A stretch of DNA of 64,000 nucleotides from Mesorhizobium terrae (GCF_008727715.1 NZ_CP044217.1:186001-250000); one strand, 5' to 3'; counted from the stretch's first letter, positions 27,042-36,059 are shown. Notes: generated by a model from the sequence alone, not told the origin. Numbers and translations: made by a program.

Positions 27042-30000
27042 CGACGCGCCTCGGCACGCGGCGGACCACACCGCACACGAGGCGCAGTGGCAGGTCAAGA
27101 CGACGCGGCAGGCAGCGAATGACGGGCCGGTCAGGTTCTCCGACGACAGCGGGTTGCTGCAGGACCCCTTCGAGATCGATGCGGCGACGTTGCGCGCCGC
27201 TATGGACGAGGTGCCGCGACCGAAACGGCCGACGGCGCTGCGGCGATTTTCGTTTCTGACCTTTCCGGTTGTCATCGTGGTCGCAGGGCTGATGTGGCTC
27301 ACGACATTCGTTTTCATCTACGACCTGTACTCGACGTCGTTCGGCCAGGCGTCGTTCATCGACTATCTGAGCCGCGCGCCGATCATGGATGGGGCGAGGC
27401 AGACCATGGTGATCGTGTTCACGCGCAACACGATCGGGCTGTCGCTGCTCGCCCTCCTTGTCGCGTTTCCGTTCATCTATGTCTGGCTGACCTGGTGGAT
27501 GTTGAAGGGCGGCCGGTCGCTGTCGCGCCTGATCCTCTACCTGTTGCATGTCCGGTCGATCTTCAGTCTGCTGGCAACGTCCGGCCTGGTGTTCGCGGCC
27601 TGTTGGGCGGGTGTCGTCGTCTACGGCGTGGCCTTCTACCTGATCGCCACCAATGGCCTGACGCTGGACGCCGTCGCGAATTACTACGGCACCGCGCTGA
27701 CCGCCATGTACCAGGCGCCCTTCGGCGGCACCAATGCCGCCGGCCAGCTCATCAAGCCGGCGAAGTTGACGGTCCTCGCCAGCCTGGGCGGATTGGCCGC
27801 GGCAGGATTTTTGATCGGATTCCCGATCGTCAGGGCGGTGATTCAGCGCGAGCGAAAGGTGTTTGGTCATTCCCGACTGGCGACGCTGCGGGATGCCGCG
27901 GACTATCGATTGCGCGAAAAGAGCGGCATCGTGCTCGGATACAAGCAGGGGATGCTTCTGCGCTCGGACAGCGATCAGCATGTCATGGTGATCGGCTCGC
28001 CGGGGCAGGGCAAGTCGCGCAGCTTCGTCATGCCGACGATGATGAACTACGCCGGATCGATGTTCATCCTCGACATGAGCGGGGAGCTCTACGAAAAAAC
28101 CTCCGGCTACATGAAGAAGAAGGGTTACGAAGTCTACCTCTTGGCGCCAGGCCAGCATGGAACGCACTGCTTCAATCCGCTGGACGTGATCAGCAAGGAT
28201 CCGCATCACCGCATCACCGATCTGCAGAAGCTGGCGCAGATGCTGATGCCGGAACGGCTGCGTTCGGATTCGAACGATTTCTGGGAGGAAAGCGCCAGGA
28301 TCCTGCTGGTCGCCATGCTGGGCTTTGTGATCGAGTGTCCGGATACGCGCAAGTCGCTGAGCGAGCTCTATCGCATCCTCAATTCCATGTCGGACGAGCG
28401 CACGGCGATCGCACAGCTCCTGTCGCGATACGGCGATCATCTGTCCGACCAGACGCGCATGCAGCTGACAAAGTTCATCGGCCGCCATGAAAAGCTGGGC
28501 GAGGGGATAGCGGCCGAGATCGGCGCCAAGTTCAATTTCCTGCAGAACGAGCTCATCGAGGCGATGACGTCGGTGACGACGATCCCGATCACCGAGATCC
28601 GCAAGCGCAGGATGGTCATCTACCTGCAGGCCGACTGGAACGTCATCCAGATGTACGAACGGCTGATTTCGATCTTCGTGCAGCAGATGGCCGACAACCT
28701 CGTGCAGCTCGGCCCACTGCGCAATGGCGAATACGAGGTCCTGATGATGCTCGACGAGTTCGGCAATGGCGGCCGACTTGACACGGTGCTGACGCTGGCG
28801 CCGCTGATCCGCAAGAACGGGGTGCGGTTCGTGTTCATCCTGCAGGACGGCGCGCAACTGGAGCGGCTTTACCAGCGACCGGGCCAGAAGATCCTGATGG
28901 GGACGTCGACGATCAAGCTCTACATGAATTTCCAGAATGTCGAGGATGCGCAGGCCGTGTCCCAGATTGCAGGCGTCGACACAAAGTTGATGCCCCAGCC
29001 GTCATACTCATACCGTCATGGCCGCCGTGACCGTGGCGGCTCCATGATGCCGATGCGCGTGGAACTGCTGCCGGTTCACGCCCTGATGCAGATGAAGCCG
29101 GAGGAGGCGATCCTGCAGGTGACCGGCATGCCGATCATGCGCATCATGAAACTCGATTCCGGTGGCGAGCGGCAATTCCGGGCGATGGACAAATACCGGG
29201 AAATCCGAAAGCCACAGATCCAGCCGAGGGCCTGGACGCTTGAGGACGACGCGCAGTTCAAAGCAAAGCCTGCGGCATTCAAAGGGGTGATGACGCGTCA
29301 GATGCTCCATCCGGATGCTCGGGTCGTGCAGCGGCGGGTTGCCGCGTTGAAAGCCGGCGGCGTCACCAGCGCGGCGTTGAAGACGCCCACGGGGCCACGC
29401 CCGGTCGATTTCCTATGGCAGGATGTCGACGGCGAGCGGCACATCTTCTTCTCATCGCTCGACGAGCTGACGATCAGGCTGAACCTCGATGCGACGCGCG
29501 TTCCGGGCGTAACGCCAGGGGAGGCGCCGCAGCAATCGGAGGCTTCGGCCGAAGACACGGCAACCAGGCGACGGTGGCACGCCGGAAACAGTAGCGATGT
29601 GGCCGAGACGGCGGATGCCGATCAGAAGCGCCCACGCTTGGAGGACACCGATCTTCCGGATGTTGATATGGGCGATCTCATGGCGGCAGATCGCGCCGAC
29701 GATGATGAGCTCGAGGTCAATGTGCAGGCGTTGCTGAAAGAGAGCTACGTCCCGCCCAGGCACCACGATCGGTCGGCATCACGATCTCGAAAGGACGTGA
29801 CGAGGCACGAGGCCAACGTTGTGCGCTCACCGATCCTGAAATGGCAGGAGGTGAGCAGCCAGTTCGGCAAGATGAACGCGGCGTTGCATGCGATGCTCGA
29901 CGAGAGCGCCAAGGGCGTCGAAAATGTCGATGCGCTCGCCCTGAATGACGGTCTCGAGTCGATGTGGCGGGCAACGATCGACCGGATGGAAAGCGAGGAG

Positions 30001-30075
30001 ACCAAGGAGCTTGTTCGCGGCCATGCCGCATTAGTGATGGATCCGGTCGGCGAGGGGAGTAAATTAGCTGTCTGA
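27010..30075 (+). CDS. virD4: VirD4/TraG coupling protein with an extended C-terminus
   Basis: 1,021 residues. Several N-terminal transmembrane segments (FLTFPVVIVVAGLMWLTTFV; LLALLVAFPFIYVWLTWWM), Walker A (VIGSPGQGKSRSFVMPTMMN) at about residue 329 and Walker B (VLMMLDEFGNGGRL) at about 578. It brings the relaxase-DNA substrate to the channel. Typical VirD4 proteins are 550-700 residues. Here about 300 extra C-terminal residues follow the ATPase, acidic in the middle (DTDLPDVDMGDLMAADRADDDE) and ending in a helical region. The extension may recognise this element's own substrates. Confidence 0.94.
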   Translation: MAKRFTARSFDDAPRHAADHTAHEAQWQVKTTRQAANDGPVRFSDDSGLLQDPFEIDAATLRAAMDEVPRPKRPTALRRFSFLTFPVVIVVAGLMWLTTFVFIYDLYSTSFGQASFIDYLSRAPIMDGARQTMVIVFTRNTIGLSLLALLVAFPFIYVWLTWWMLKGGRSLSRLILYLLHVRSIFSLLATSGLVFAACWAGVVVYGVAFYLIATNGLTLDAVANYYGTALTAMYQAPFGGTNAAGQLIKPAKLTVLASLGGLAAAGFLIGFPIVRAVIQRERKVFGHSRLATLRDAADYRLREKSGIVLGYKQGMLLRSDSDQHVMVIGSPGQGKSRSFVMPTMMNYAGSMFILDMSGELYEKTSGYMKKKGYEVYLLAPGQHGTHCFNPLDVISKDPHHRITDLQKLAQMLMPERLRSDSNDFWEESARILLVAMLGFVIECPDTRKSLSELYRILNSMSDERTAIAQLLSRYGDHLSDQTRMQLTKFIGRHEKLGEGIAAEIGAKFNFLQNELIEAMTSVTTIPITEIRKRRMVIYLQADWNVIQMYERLISIFVQQMADNLVQLGPLRNGEYEVLMMLDEFGNGGRLDTVLTLAPLIRKNGVRFVFILQDGAQLERLYQRPGQKILMGTSTIKLYMNFQNVEDAQAVSQIAGVDTKLMPQPSYSYRHGRRDRGGSMMPMRVELLPVHALMQMKPEEAILQVTGMPIMRIMKLDSGGERQFRAMDKYREIRKPQIQPRAWTLEDDAQFKAKPAAFKGVMTRQMLHPDARVVQRRVAALKAGGVTSAALKTPTGPRPVDFLWQDVDGERHIFFSSLDELTIRLNLDATRVPGVTPGEAPQQSEASAEDTATRRRWHAGNSSDVAETADADQKRPRLEDTDLPDVDMGDLMAADRADDDELEVNVQALLKESYVPPRHHDRSASRSRKDVTRHEANVVRSPILKWQEVSSQFGKMNAALHAMLDESAKGVENVDALALNDGLESMWRATIDRMESEETKELVRGHAALVMDPVGEGSKLAV

Positions 30076-30142
30076 ACGTGGTGCGACCCGAGACTGCTGC
30101 ACGTCGGCTGATGTCAGAAATCCATTGCATGGGATTGCATTT

Positions 30143-30179
30143 CCGGCAAGATGCCTTAAATATCTCGGCATATTGCCGG
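30143..30179. promoter_or_regulatory. Inverted-repeat operator of the Xre-RES pair
   Basis: CCGGCAAGATGCC (30143-30155) and GGCATATTGCCGG (30167-30179) are inverted repeats matching at 12 of 13 positions with an 11-bp spacer, ending 9 bp before the antitoxin ATG. A direct repeat ATTGCAT lies just upstream (30124 and 30135). Autorepression by the antitoxin through this site is the usual arrangement for such pairs. Confidence 0.65.
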
Positions 30180-30188
30180 AGATTGAAT

Positions 30189-30632
30189 ATGAGCACCTCT
30201 GTTGCACTCATTGACGATGTAGCACGCAAGCTCGGCGGCGCCGCGGTGCTGGGAGCCGATGTTCGGTCGCAGGCGGACCTTGCGATGTTGGTGCGCCGGC
30301 GGCTTCCGCTTGCGACGCTGAAGGGCCTGTCTCTCGCCGGGCTCAGTGAACAAGAGATCGAGCGCTTCGTCATTCCGCAACGCACGCGCCGGCATCGCGC
30401 GGAGAAGAACGAGCCCCTGACGGTCGACGAATCCGACCGGGCCGTGCGGCTCGCCCGTATACAGTCGCTCGCGGAGGAGACCTTTGGAGATCCCGCGAAG
30501 GCGAATCGTTGGCTGCGCAAGGAACTGGCGGAATTGAGCGGCGAAACCCCGCTGACGGTGGCACAAACTGAGGCGGGCACGAGGGTCATTGAAACCATCC
30601 TCGGCAAGATCGCTTGGGGTGCTGCCGCCTGA
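30189..30632 (+). CDS. Xre/MbcA/ParS-type antitoxin
   Basis: 147 residues from ATG 30189. The N-terminal half resembles the Xre-like HTH of this family (LPLATLKGLSLAGLSEQEIERFV, QRTRRHRAEKNEPLTVDESD). The C-terminal half is the toxin-binding MbcA/ParS domain (EETFGDPAKANRWLRKEL, GTRVIETILGKIAWG). Overlaps the RES toxin as TGATG. The open frame upstream to 30078 runs through the operator and is not used. Neutralises the toxin and represses the operon. Confidence 0.9.
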   Translation: MSTSVALIDDVARKLGGAAVLGADVRSQADLAMLVRRRLPLATLKGLSLAGLSEQEIERFVIPQRTRRHRAEKNEPLTVDESDRAVRLARIQSLAEETFGDPAKANRWLRKELAELSGETPLTVAQTEAGTRVIETILGKIAWGAAA

Positions 30633-31096
30633 TGCAGCTCTGGGGGCTTTCCAGCCGGCAATTCGCAGCCGCCATGGATGGCGGGTACGGATTGTTGTTC
30701 AACGGACGCTGGAACACCGTCGGCCGTCCGGTGACCTATACGGCCACATCGCCGTCTCTTTGCGTCCTTGAAAAGCTTGTCCACGTCGAGGATCCGGCAT
30801 TGCTGCCGGCGCTTGCAATGGTCCTCTACGACGTTCCCGACGAGACGCCGCTCACGCAACGGGCCTTGTCCGACCTACCCGCTGACTGGCGCCGCAGGGA
30901 AGCTGACACCCAGCGGATGGGAGACGAGTGGCTGGCCGGGCTTGAACACGCGCTTCTGTTTGTCCCGTCGGCGATCGTGGCGGTGGCCGGCAGCCCCGAC
31001 TGGAACGTTATTGTCAACCATCGCCATCCCGCGGCTGCGGCAGTCAGAATCGAGCGGATCGAACCGTTTAATCTGGACGTTCGATTGCTCGGGTGA
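30632..31096 (+). CDS. RES-domain toxin
   Basis: 154 residues of the RES family, whose members degrade NAD+ in the cytoplasm. The family's Arg, Glu and Ser are visible: Arg26 in NGRWNTVGRPVTYTA, Glu47 in SLCVLEKLVH and Ser113 in LLFVPSAIVAV. The start overlaps the antitoxin stop by one base. This is the usual antitoxin-first Xre-RES order. Probably a stabilisation or anti-phage module of the element. Confidence 0.9.
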   Translation: MQLWGLSSRQFAAAMDGGYGLLFNGRWNTVGRPVTYTATSPSLCVLEKLVHVEDPALLPALAMVLYDVPDETPLTQRALSDLPADWRRREADTQRMGDEWLAGLEHALLFVPSAIVAVAGSPDWNVIVNHRHPAAAAVRIERIEPFNLDVRLLG

Positions 31097-31304
31097 GCCG
31101 ACTGAAATTTGTGATCCCCGCACTTGAAAGATTTGCGCGCTGTCTTTACGTCATCTTCCACGTTGCCGGCGATAACCTACAGCTCACCCGGCGGTCCTTA
31201 AGCACACCTTACGGGATGCCCCAAGACCCGCTTCGAGGCCATTAGGTTCTCTCAGTTGACGACTCTGTGTTGCAGAGTTGCAGGTTGCCGGAGAACGAGA
31301 ACAT
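31089..31304 (+). ncRNA. Candidate structured RNA upstream of the reverse transcriptase
   Basis: The 219 bp between the toxin stop and the small membrane ORF contain paired segments. CGGGTGAGC (31089-31097) pairs perfectly with GCTCACCCG (31183-31191). A hairpin ACTCTG/CAGAGT lies at 31262-31278. GTTCTC (31247-31252 region) can pair with GAGAAC, which occurs twice in tandem at 31291-31302. Several defence RTs use an upstream non-coding RNA, so this is a candidate template or cofactor. No transcript evidence is available, and the 9-bp pair overlaps the end of the toxin gene. Confidence 0.35.
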
Positions 31305-31315
31305 GGAGGTGGGTT

Positions 31316-31474
31316 ATGCGTAAAAAGCCTAATCTCACGCGCCTTGCTCTGAGCTTGCTTCCCGTGATTGTGCTCGTCCTCGAGCTGGTCAACGTGTCGC
31401 TTGATCTCATGAGCAAGGTCGTCAACTACTATGCCCGTCAAGTTCGAAACCTACCGTTACTCCTACCTGCGTAA
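31316..31474 (+). CDS. Small hydrophobic protein preceding the reverse transcriptase
   Basis: 52 residues with a strong ribosome site (GGAGGT six bases before ATG 31316). A basic N-terminus (MRKKPNLTR) leads into one predicted membrane helix (LALSLLPVIVLVLELVNVSL). It overlaps the RT start by 44 bp in another frame, so translation is probably coupled. A membrane-acting effector or anchor for the RT is one possibility. It may also be only a leader peptide. Confidence 0.55.
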   Translation: MRKKPNLTRLALSLLPVIVLVLELVNVSLDLMSKVVNYYARQVRNLPLLLPA

Positions 31475-32198
31475 GGGCAAGCCCGTCTTCGTTCCGAGCG
31501 AACGATGCGAAGCGATCGGGCGCGAACTGAAGGCCCAGGTCGAAGCCGCGACCGATTTCGAGGATATATACTACCATCTCCGCAAAGGCGGGCATGTCGC
31601 GGCGCTGCATGCACATCGGGACCATCGCTACTTCGCCCGGGTCGATATCGAACGTTTTTTCTACGGCATCGGCCGCAACCGCGTCGCGCGCGAGCTGCAT
31701 GCGATCGGTATCGGAAAAGCGGGCTACCTCGCGAAATGGTCCTGTGTAAAGAATCCTTTCGGGGAGCCCGGCCACGCACTGCCTTACGGATTCGTCCAGT
31801 CGCCGATCCTCGCCACTTTGGTCCTAATGCGCTCAGGGGCAGGAGCCTTCCTGCGCGTGTTGCCGGCGGTGGTTACGGCGAGCGTCTATATGGACGATAT
31901 CGCGCTGTCGTCCGACGACTTGCCAGCGCTCGAAGCGGCCTATGCCGATCTTCGTAAGGCGCTGCAGGCGAGTAACTTCAGGATCAACGAGAACAAGGCG
32001 CACGGGCCGGACGAGGCGGTCGAGCTCTTCAATTGCGAGCTCTCGCAGTGTTTCGCTTCCGTCCTTCAAGCCCGCCGCGAGGAGTTCTTCGCGAAGGAGG
32101 ACCGCTCAGCCGCGAGCGTTTCCGCGTTCATGCGCTACTGCGATCAGATTGAACACGGCAATATGTCGGCGGCCATACCTGAAGCGGCTTTGGGCTAA
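31431..32198 (+). CDS. Short group II-intron-like reverse transcriptase, possible defence RT
   Basis: 255 residues. The palm motifs are in order: motif A HRYFARVDIERFFYGIG (about residues 67-83), motif B LPYGFVQSPILATLVLM, motif C SVYMDDIALSS with catalytic Asp-Asp, and motif D-like ADLRKALQASNFRINENKAH. It is shorter than retron or group II intron RTs, with no maturase or endonuclease domain and no retron-type C-terminal region that I can see. It fits the broad 'unknown group/Abi-like' RTs linked to phage defence. Its neighbours (toxin-antitoxin, IetAS) support a defence role. The exact class cannot be assigned by eye. Confidence 0.8.
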   Translation: MPVKFETYRYSYLRKGKPVFVPSERCEAIGRELKAQVEAATDFEDIYYHLRKGGHVAALHAHRDHRYFARVDIERFFYGIGRNRVARELHAIGIGKAGYLAKWSCVKNPFGEPGHALPYGFVQSPILATLVLMRSGAGAFLRVLPAVVTASVYMDDIALSSDDLPALEAAYADLRKALQASNFRINENKAHGPDEAVELFNCELSQCFASVLQARREEFFAKEDRSAASVSAFMRYCDQIEHGNMSAAIPEAALG

Positions 32199-32282
32199 CG
32201 GATTTCCTCCTTGACCAAGATAGTTGAGTGCATGGAAGTGTATGTCGCATCCGGAACATAGCGGGAGCGGCGCGCCGTGGTG

Positions 32283-34760
32283 TCAGCGCTCGACAAGCAC
32301 TTCGTTGCGGACCGCCTGTCCGGGTGTGATCGATAACACAATCGGTGTGTAGAGGTCGATATCGGTACGCCGGGCCTTCAGCGTGACCACGAGGGCATAA
32401 CGCGCGCGTTGGTTCACGATGGCGGCGCGGGCGCGATCCCTCCACCAGCCCCCGACTGGCTTAATGCAGAGCACGTCGCGGCCCAGCAAGTCTACGGCCG
32501 GCCCGCTCCAGGTATCGCAATGCAGTGACCCTGCGGAAATGCTGTCAGGGCCCAGTAGCCAACGGTTGTCGTCAGGATGACGGGGCGCACGCTGGGTACG
32601 CACATCACGCTCGGCCGCGTTGACCCTTCGCTTAAAATTGGCGAGCAACTCGCCCTTGCGCCGCAGATCGAACCGCAGGCCGAACGACTGATAGCGCAAC
32701 GGGTCGACGTTGGCCGCGAAGCCTGGGTTTGGGTCCACGAAATAGGACAAGGTGATCTTGAGGTCGACGATCTCGTTGTCTAGCTCCTCAAGGACGGCTG
32801 CAGGAAGGGGCAGGGTGTAGTAATGGCACTCGTTGAATTTCCTCGTGCCCTCCAACCGGTAGGGCTGGATGTCGGTCTGCGCGATAAGCGCAAGATGATC
32901 CCGCGCGGAGGCCGTCGCGCGATCGATGTCCGGCACGCCATACCCGAATCGCCTCGCGATGTCGTAGCGATTGCGCAGATTGGTCTCGGCCGCGAACAGC
33001 GCCTTCATCGGCTCCGTATACTCAGCGCTGTGCACCATCAGGGCGCGAATGGTTTCGGGCCAGTAATCCGGATGCGCCGCTGTCAGCTGCGCCGCCATGC
33101 GGGCAGCCTGCGCCGTGGCGGCGCTTGTCGCATGGAAAGGCACCAGCGGCGCGGCCGCTACGTCGCGACCGGTACTGAGCAGGCAGAGTGAATCGAGGGT
33201 CACGATGTCGCGGCGACTTGGGCTCACCGCGCGGTTTCCCGCCTCGAGCATAAGCTCTGGCTTGATCGGCGCTCGCGTACCCCAGTCGACGCTCGTCCGG
33301 CTATGGGGGCTCAGCTCACCTACGCCGGCGAGATGAGTCCAATCCTCGTATCCGGCGCCGCGGATCTGGTCGAGGTCCGTGTACCCCCCGATCGTTAGGG
33401 CGTTCCACGCCTGCGCCGGATCCTGCGCGGGATAGCTATCATTGTCCAGCAATTGCTGGAACTGCATGACCGGTTTGGTGTTGCCGACCGCAAGCACGAC
33501 GAGCCGCTTCGGCGAATTCTCATTGTCGCCCGGCATGGTCCCCGCGGCGATCTGGTCGATGGCGGAGCTCCAAGTCGAGGGACGCGCGCCTGACACCCCG
33601 TCATTGGTCACAGCCATGCAGAATACGCGTGTGCGCTCCGGCCGCTGGATCTCCGGAAGGGCGGCCGCCGACTGCGTGACCGATCCATAGGAGTTCGGAT
33701 CGTTTGGGTCTGCCCTTCCAGGCGGCAGGAGTTTTACGGACTCGAGGCGATGCGTTAGCGTCCGCGGCGCGTTGTCTCCCAACGGGATGGTAAGATCGCC
33801 ATGCAAAGCGATACCGCCCATGGCGGTGCCGTGATTGTCATGGTCGTCCACGCCCCAACCACGCCTGACCGCATGCATGTCGTCGATCGACAGGGCAGGC
33901 TCGAGCAGGACGTGGGCGCGGTTGACGCCGGTATCGAATAGGCAGACCGACGGCACGTCCTGTCCAGGCCATTCGATCCGTCCGGCAAGTTCTTCATTCC
34001 ACTCGTGTTGCTCCTCGCGTACGTCATCGACGAAGAATGAAGGATTATCGGTTGCCCGGCGCAGCTCAACGATGACGCCGGTCGCATACATCATCAGCTC
34101 GATCTCGGCCCTGGTGGCATAGACCGGAACAATAACGACCTCGGGGAATCGCAGTCGTCTGTCGCGGGCTCCTGCGCGAAGGCGCAAACGCTGCGCGATG
34201 TCCTCCAGCTCCAGTTCCTGCCCACGCGAAACCCAGATCGCCCACCACATCTGGTACTGCGGATCGAGGGGAAGCGCCTGCGGATCGTCCGTCCATAACG
34301 TCTCTAGACGTGCACGGCGGAAGGCCTCGATCGGTTCGACGGTGGACTTGTGGTGGGGCTCACCCTTCGGTGTCAGCGGCCCGCTTCGATAATCCGCAAG
34401 TATGGCGGCAAACGCCTCGCGAGCGTCATCCGGTATATAGAGACCGACCAGACGGGCCGCCTGCCTATCCTTGACGGCGCCTGGTCGCAGTCCAAGTGTT
34501 CTGCGCTCCAGAATGTCAGGGCTCGATCCGCGGCGCAGCTCTACTTCGATATAGCCACCCTGCGCAGGCGGCAACCTCGGGTCTGCCGCTCGTTGCTGGT
34601 CGACGACCGCGAGGGCTGCGTCGAGTTCATTCTGGAGGCGGGCCGCGTGCTCATCGCGGATTCGGACGTTGTTGCTGCGACCGCTTCCCTCACCGGTATA
34701 CGCGCTGCTGCTGTAGTTTGCCGAAATATCAATGTGGGGGAGCGAAAAGCGTGTCGCCAT
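32283..34760 (-). CDS. ietS: IetS-type subtilisin-like serine protease
   Basis: 825 residues without signal peptide, so cytoplasmic. The S8 catalytic residues are visible: Asp276 in SVCLFDTGVNRAH, His310 in DHDNHGTAMGG and Ser546 in FHATSAATAQAAR. The oxyanion Asn is probably Asn427 in VLAVGNTKP. About 260 residues precede the protease domain. It starts 3 bp after the AAA ATPase gene. In the IetAS pair first described on Agrobacterium pTiC58, the protease is the toxin and the ATPase the antitoxin. Homologous pairs have also been reported as anti-phage systems. The family assignment is from architecture and gene order. Confidence 0.85.
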   Translation of the reverse strand: MATRFSLPHIDISANYSSSAYTGEGSGRSNNVRIRDEHAARLQNELDAALAVVDQQRAADPRLPPAQGGYIEVELRRGSSPDILERRTLGLRPGAVKDRQAARLVGLYIPDDAREAFAAILADYRSGPLTPKGEPHHKSTVEPIEAFRRARLETLWTDDPQALPLDPQYQMWWAIWVSRGQELELEDIAQRLRLRAGARDRRLRFPEVVIVPVYATRAEIELMMYATGVIVELRRATDNPSFFVDDVREEQHEWNEELAGRIEWPGQDVPSVCLFDTGVNRAHVLLEPALSIDDMHAVRRGWGVDDHDNHGTAMGGIALHGDLTIPLGDNAPRTLTHRLESVKLLPPGRADPNDPNSYGSVTQSAAALPEIQRPERTRVFCMAVTNDGVSGARPSTWSSAIDQIAAGTMPGDNENSPKRLVVLAVGNTKPVMQFQQLLDNDSYPAQDPAQAWNALTIGGYTDLDQIRGAGYEDWTHLAGVGELSPHSRTSVDWGTRAPIKPELMLEAGNRAVSPSRRDIVTLDSLCLLSTGRDVAAAPLVPFHATSAATAQAARMAAQLTAAHPDYWPETIRALMVHSAEYTEPMKALFAAETNLRNRYDIARRFGYGVPDIDRATASARDHLALIAQTDIQPYRLEGTRKFNECHYYTLPLPAAVLEELDNEIVDLKITLSYFVDPNPGFAANVDPLRYQSFGLRFDLRRKGELLANFKRRVNAAERDVRTQRAPRHPDDNRWLLGPDSISAGSLHCDTWSGPAVDLLGRDVLCIKPVGGWWRDRARAAIVNQRARYALVVTLKARRTDIDLYTPIVLSITPGQAVRNEVLVER

Positions 34761-34763
34761 GCA

Positions 34764-35765
34764 CTAGGACTTCGCTGCATCCAGAAATGCACTGCGCATG
34801 CGATGCCGCTCTTCGAGTAGCACGAGGATATCCTCCGAAGAGACGGTGTTGCGCTCGTCGAGAATCGCGTTCTTGACCGCGTCATCGGCGGCACGCGCAA
34901 GCTCGGCCTGACTGAGCTCGCCGGCGGCCTTCAGGATCTTCGCCCATGCCAGTCGCGGCGCCTTCATCGGACGCAGGTTACGCAAGAGAATGTCCTTGAT
35001 CTGATCGTTCGACGGCGGCCTGAATTCCAGCACCTGATCATACCGGCGCAGCAACGCGCGGTCGAGTAACCCCGGGTGATTGGTCGCGCAGATGATGACG
35101 CTATCGGTCGGAGCTTCCTCCTCCATGAACTGCAGGAAGGAATTCAGCACGCGTCGCATTTCAGCTACGTCATTGGTGGCGGTCCGGTGCGCGCCGACGG
35201 CGTCGAACTCGTCGAACAGATAGACGCCGCGCCGCTGCGCAGTCTCGTCGAACACCAGTCGCAGCTTTGCTGCGGTGTCGCCCATGAAGCGGGAAATCAG
35301 CTGCTCAAGACGAATGACAAAAAGCGGTAGTCCCAGCTCACCCGCGACCGCTTCGGCCGACATGGTCTTGCCTGATCCAGGCGGCCCGACGAAGAGGAGA
35401 CGGCGCGACGGCTTCTTGCCGTGCTCCCTGAGCCAATCCCGCCGGCGCTGCTGGCGGACAACGTCACCCATATGCTTGGTAAGCGACGCATCGAGCACAA
35501 CGTCCTTGAGCTTGAGCCGTGGCTCCCGCAGTTCGAGGAGACCTTCCAAGTTGCCTCGCGGCAGGCCGAACGGAATGGCGACGGATGGCCCGCGTGGCTT
35601 TACCACGCGGGCTTTCTCCACCTCGGCGCGCAACTCTTCCGCAACGCTGCGGTGTCCCTGCCTCGCCTCGGAAGCCGCGACCTGCAACGCAATGGAATAG
35701 AACAGCTCGTCGTCGCCTTCGACGCGACTTCGCAACATCGCCAATATCTGTTTGGTGTTAGACAC
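34764..35765 (-). CDS. ietA: IetA-type AAA+ ATPase
   Basis: 333 residues. An N-terminal helical region is followed by an AAA+ domain with Walker A GPPGSGKT at residues 127-134, Walker B LFDEFD around 184-188, sensor-1 VIICATNHP and arginine finger region LLDRALLRRYD. It resembles FtsH/spastin-like ATPases. It is encoded directly before the subtilase and is probably its antitoxin or regulator, controlling protease activity in plasmid stabilisation or phage response. No other gene shares the operon. Confidence 0.85.
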   Translation of the reverse strand: MSNTKQILAMLRSRVEGDDELFYSIALQVAASEARQGHRSVAEELRAEVEKARVVKPRGPSVAIPFGLPRGNLEGLLELREPRLKLKDVVLDASLTKHMGDVVRQQRRRDWLREHGKKPSRRLLFVGPPGSGKTMSAEAVAGELGLPLFVIRLEQLISRFMGDTAAKLRLVFDETAQRRGVYLFDEFDAVGAHRTATNDVAEMRRVLNSFLQFMEEEAPTDSVIICATNHPGLLDRALLRRYDQVLEFRPPSNDQIKDILLRNLRPMKAPRLAWAKILKAAGELSQAELARAADDAVKNAILDERNTVSSEDILVLLEERHRMRSAFLDAAKS

Positions 35766-36059
35766 GTCCCCTCACTGTATAGAGCATAGACGGGTTTGGA
35801 ACATCAATGAAGGCGGCGAGACCGGCGTCCACACATCAATGTTTACCACCCGAAACGCGTTCCCGGCTGCTCGGCCGGCGGCCTGCAGATGCTCATAGTC
35901 TAAATCGGCTCCAGAACAAAGAAAGAACATTGGTTTCGTATCATGACTGCGGTGGTATGGGTAGAGCTATGGTTTCGCCGTTGCAGCGGCTTTTTTCGAG
36001 GGTGTCGCCATTCTTTAAGCGCAGAGGCCCTGCTTGACCGTCGGGGCGGAATGCGTTTT
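35766..36059. other. Intergenic region upstream of ietA
   Basis: Contains the presumed ietA promoter and the diverged tail of the recombinase remnant. Plus-strand frames here (35943-36269) are Arg/Ser-rich shadows. No terminator or RNA gene recognised. Confidence 0.4.

Noticed and set aside
31089..32198. Calling the RT locus a retron
   Set aside because: The RT is short and lacks the retron C-terminal region I would expect, and the closing 9-bp stem overlaps the toxin stop. Kept as an unclassified RT.
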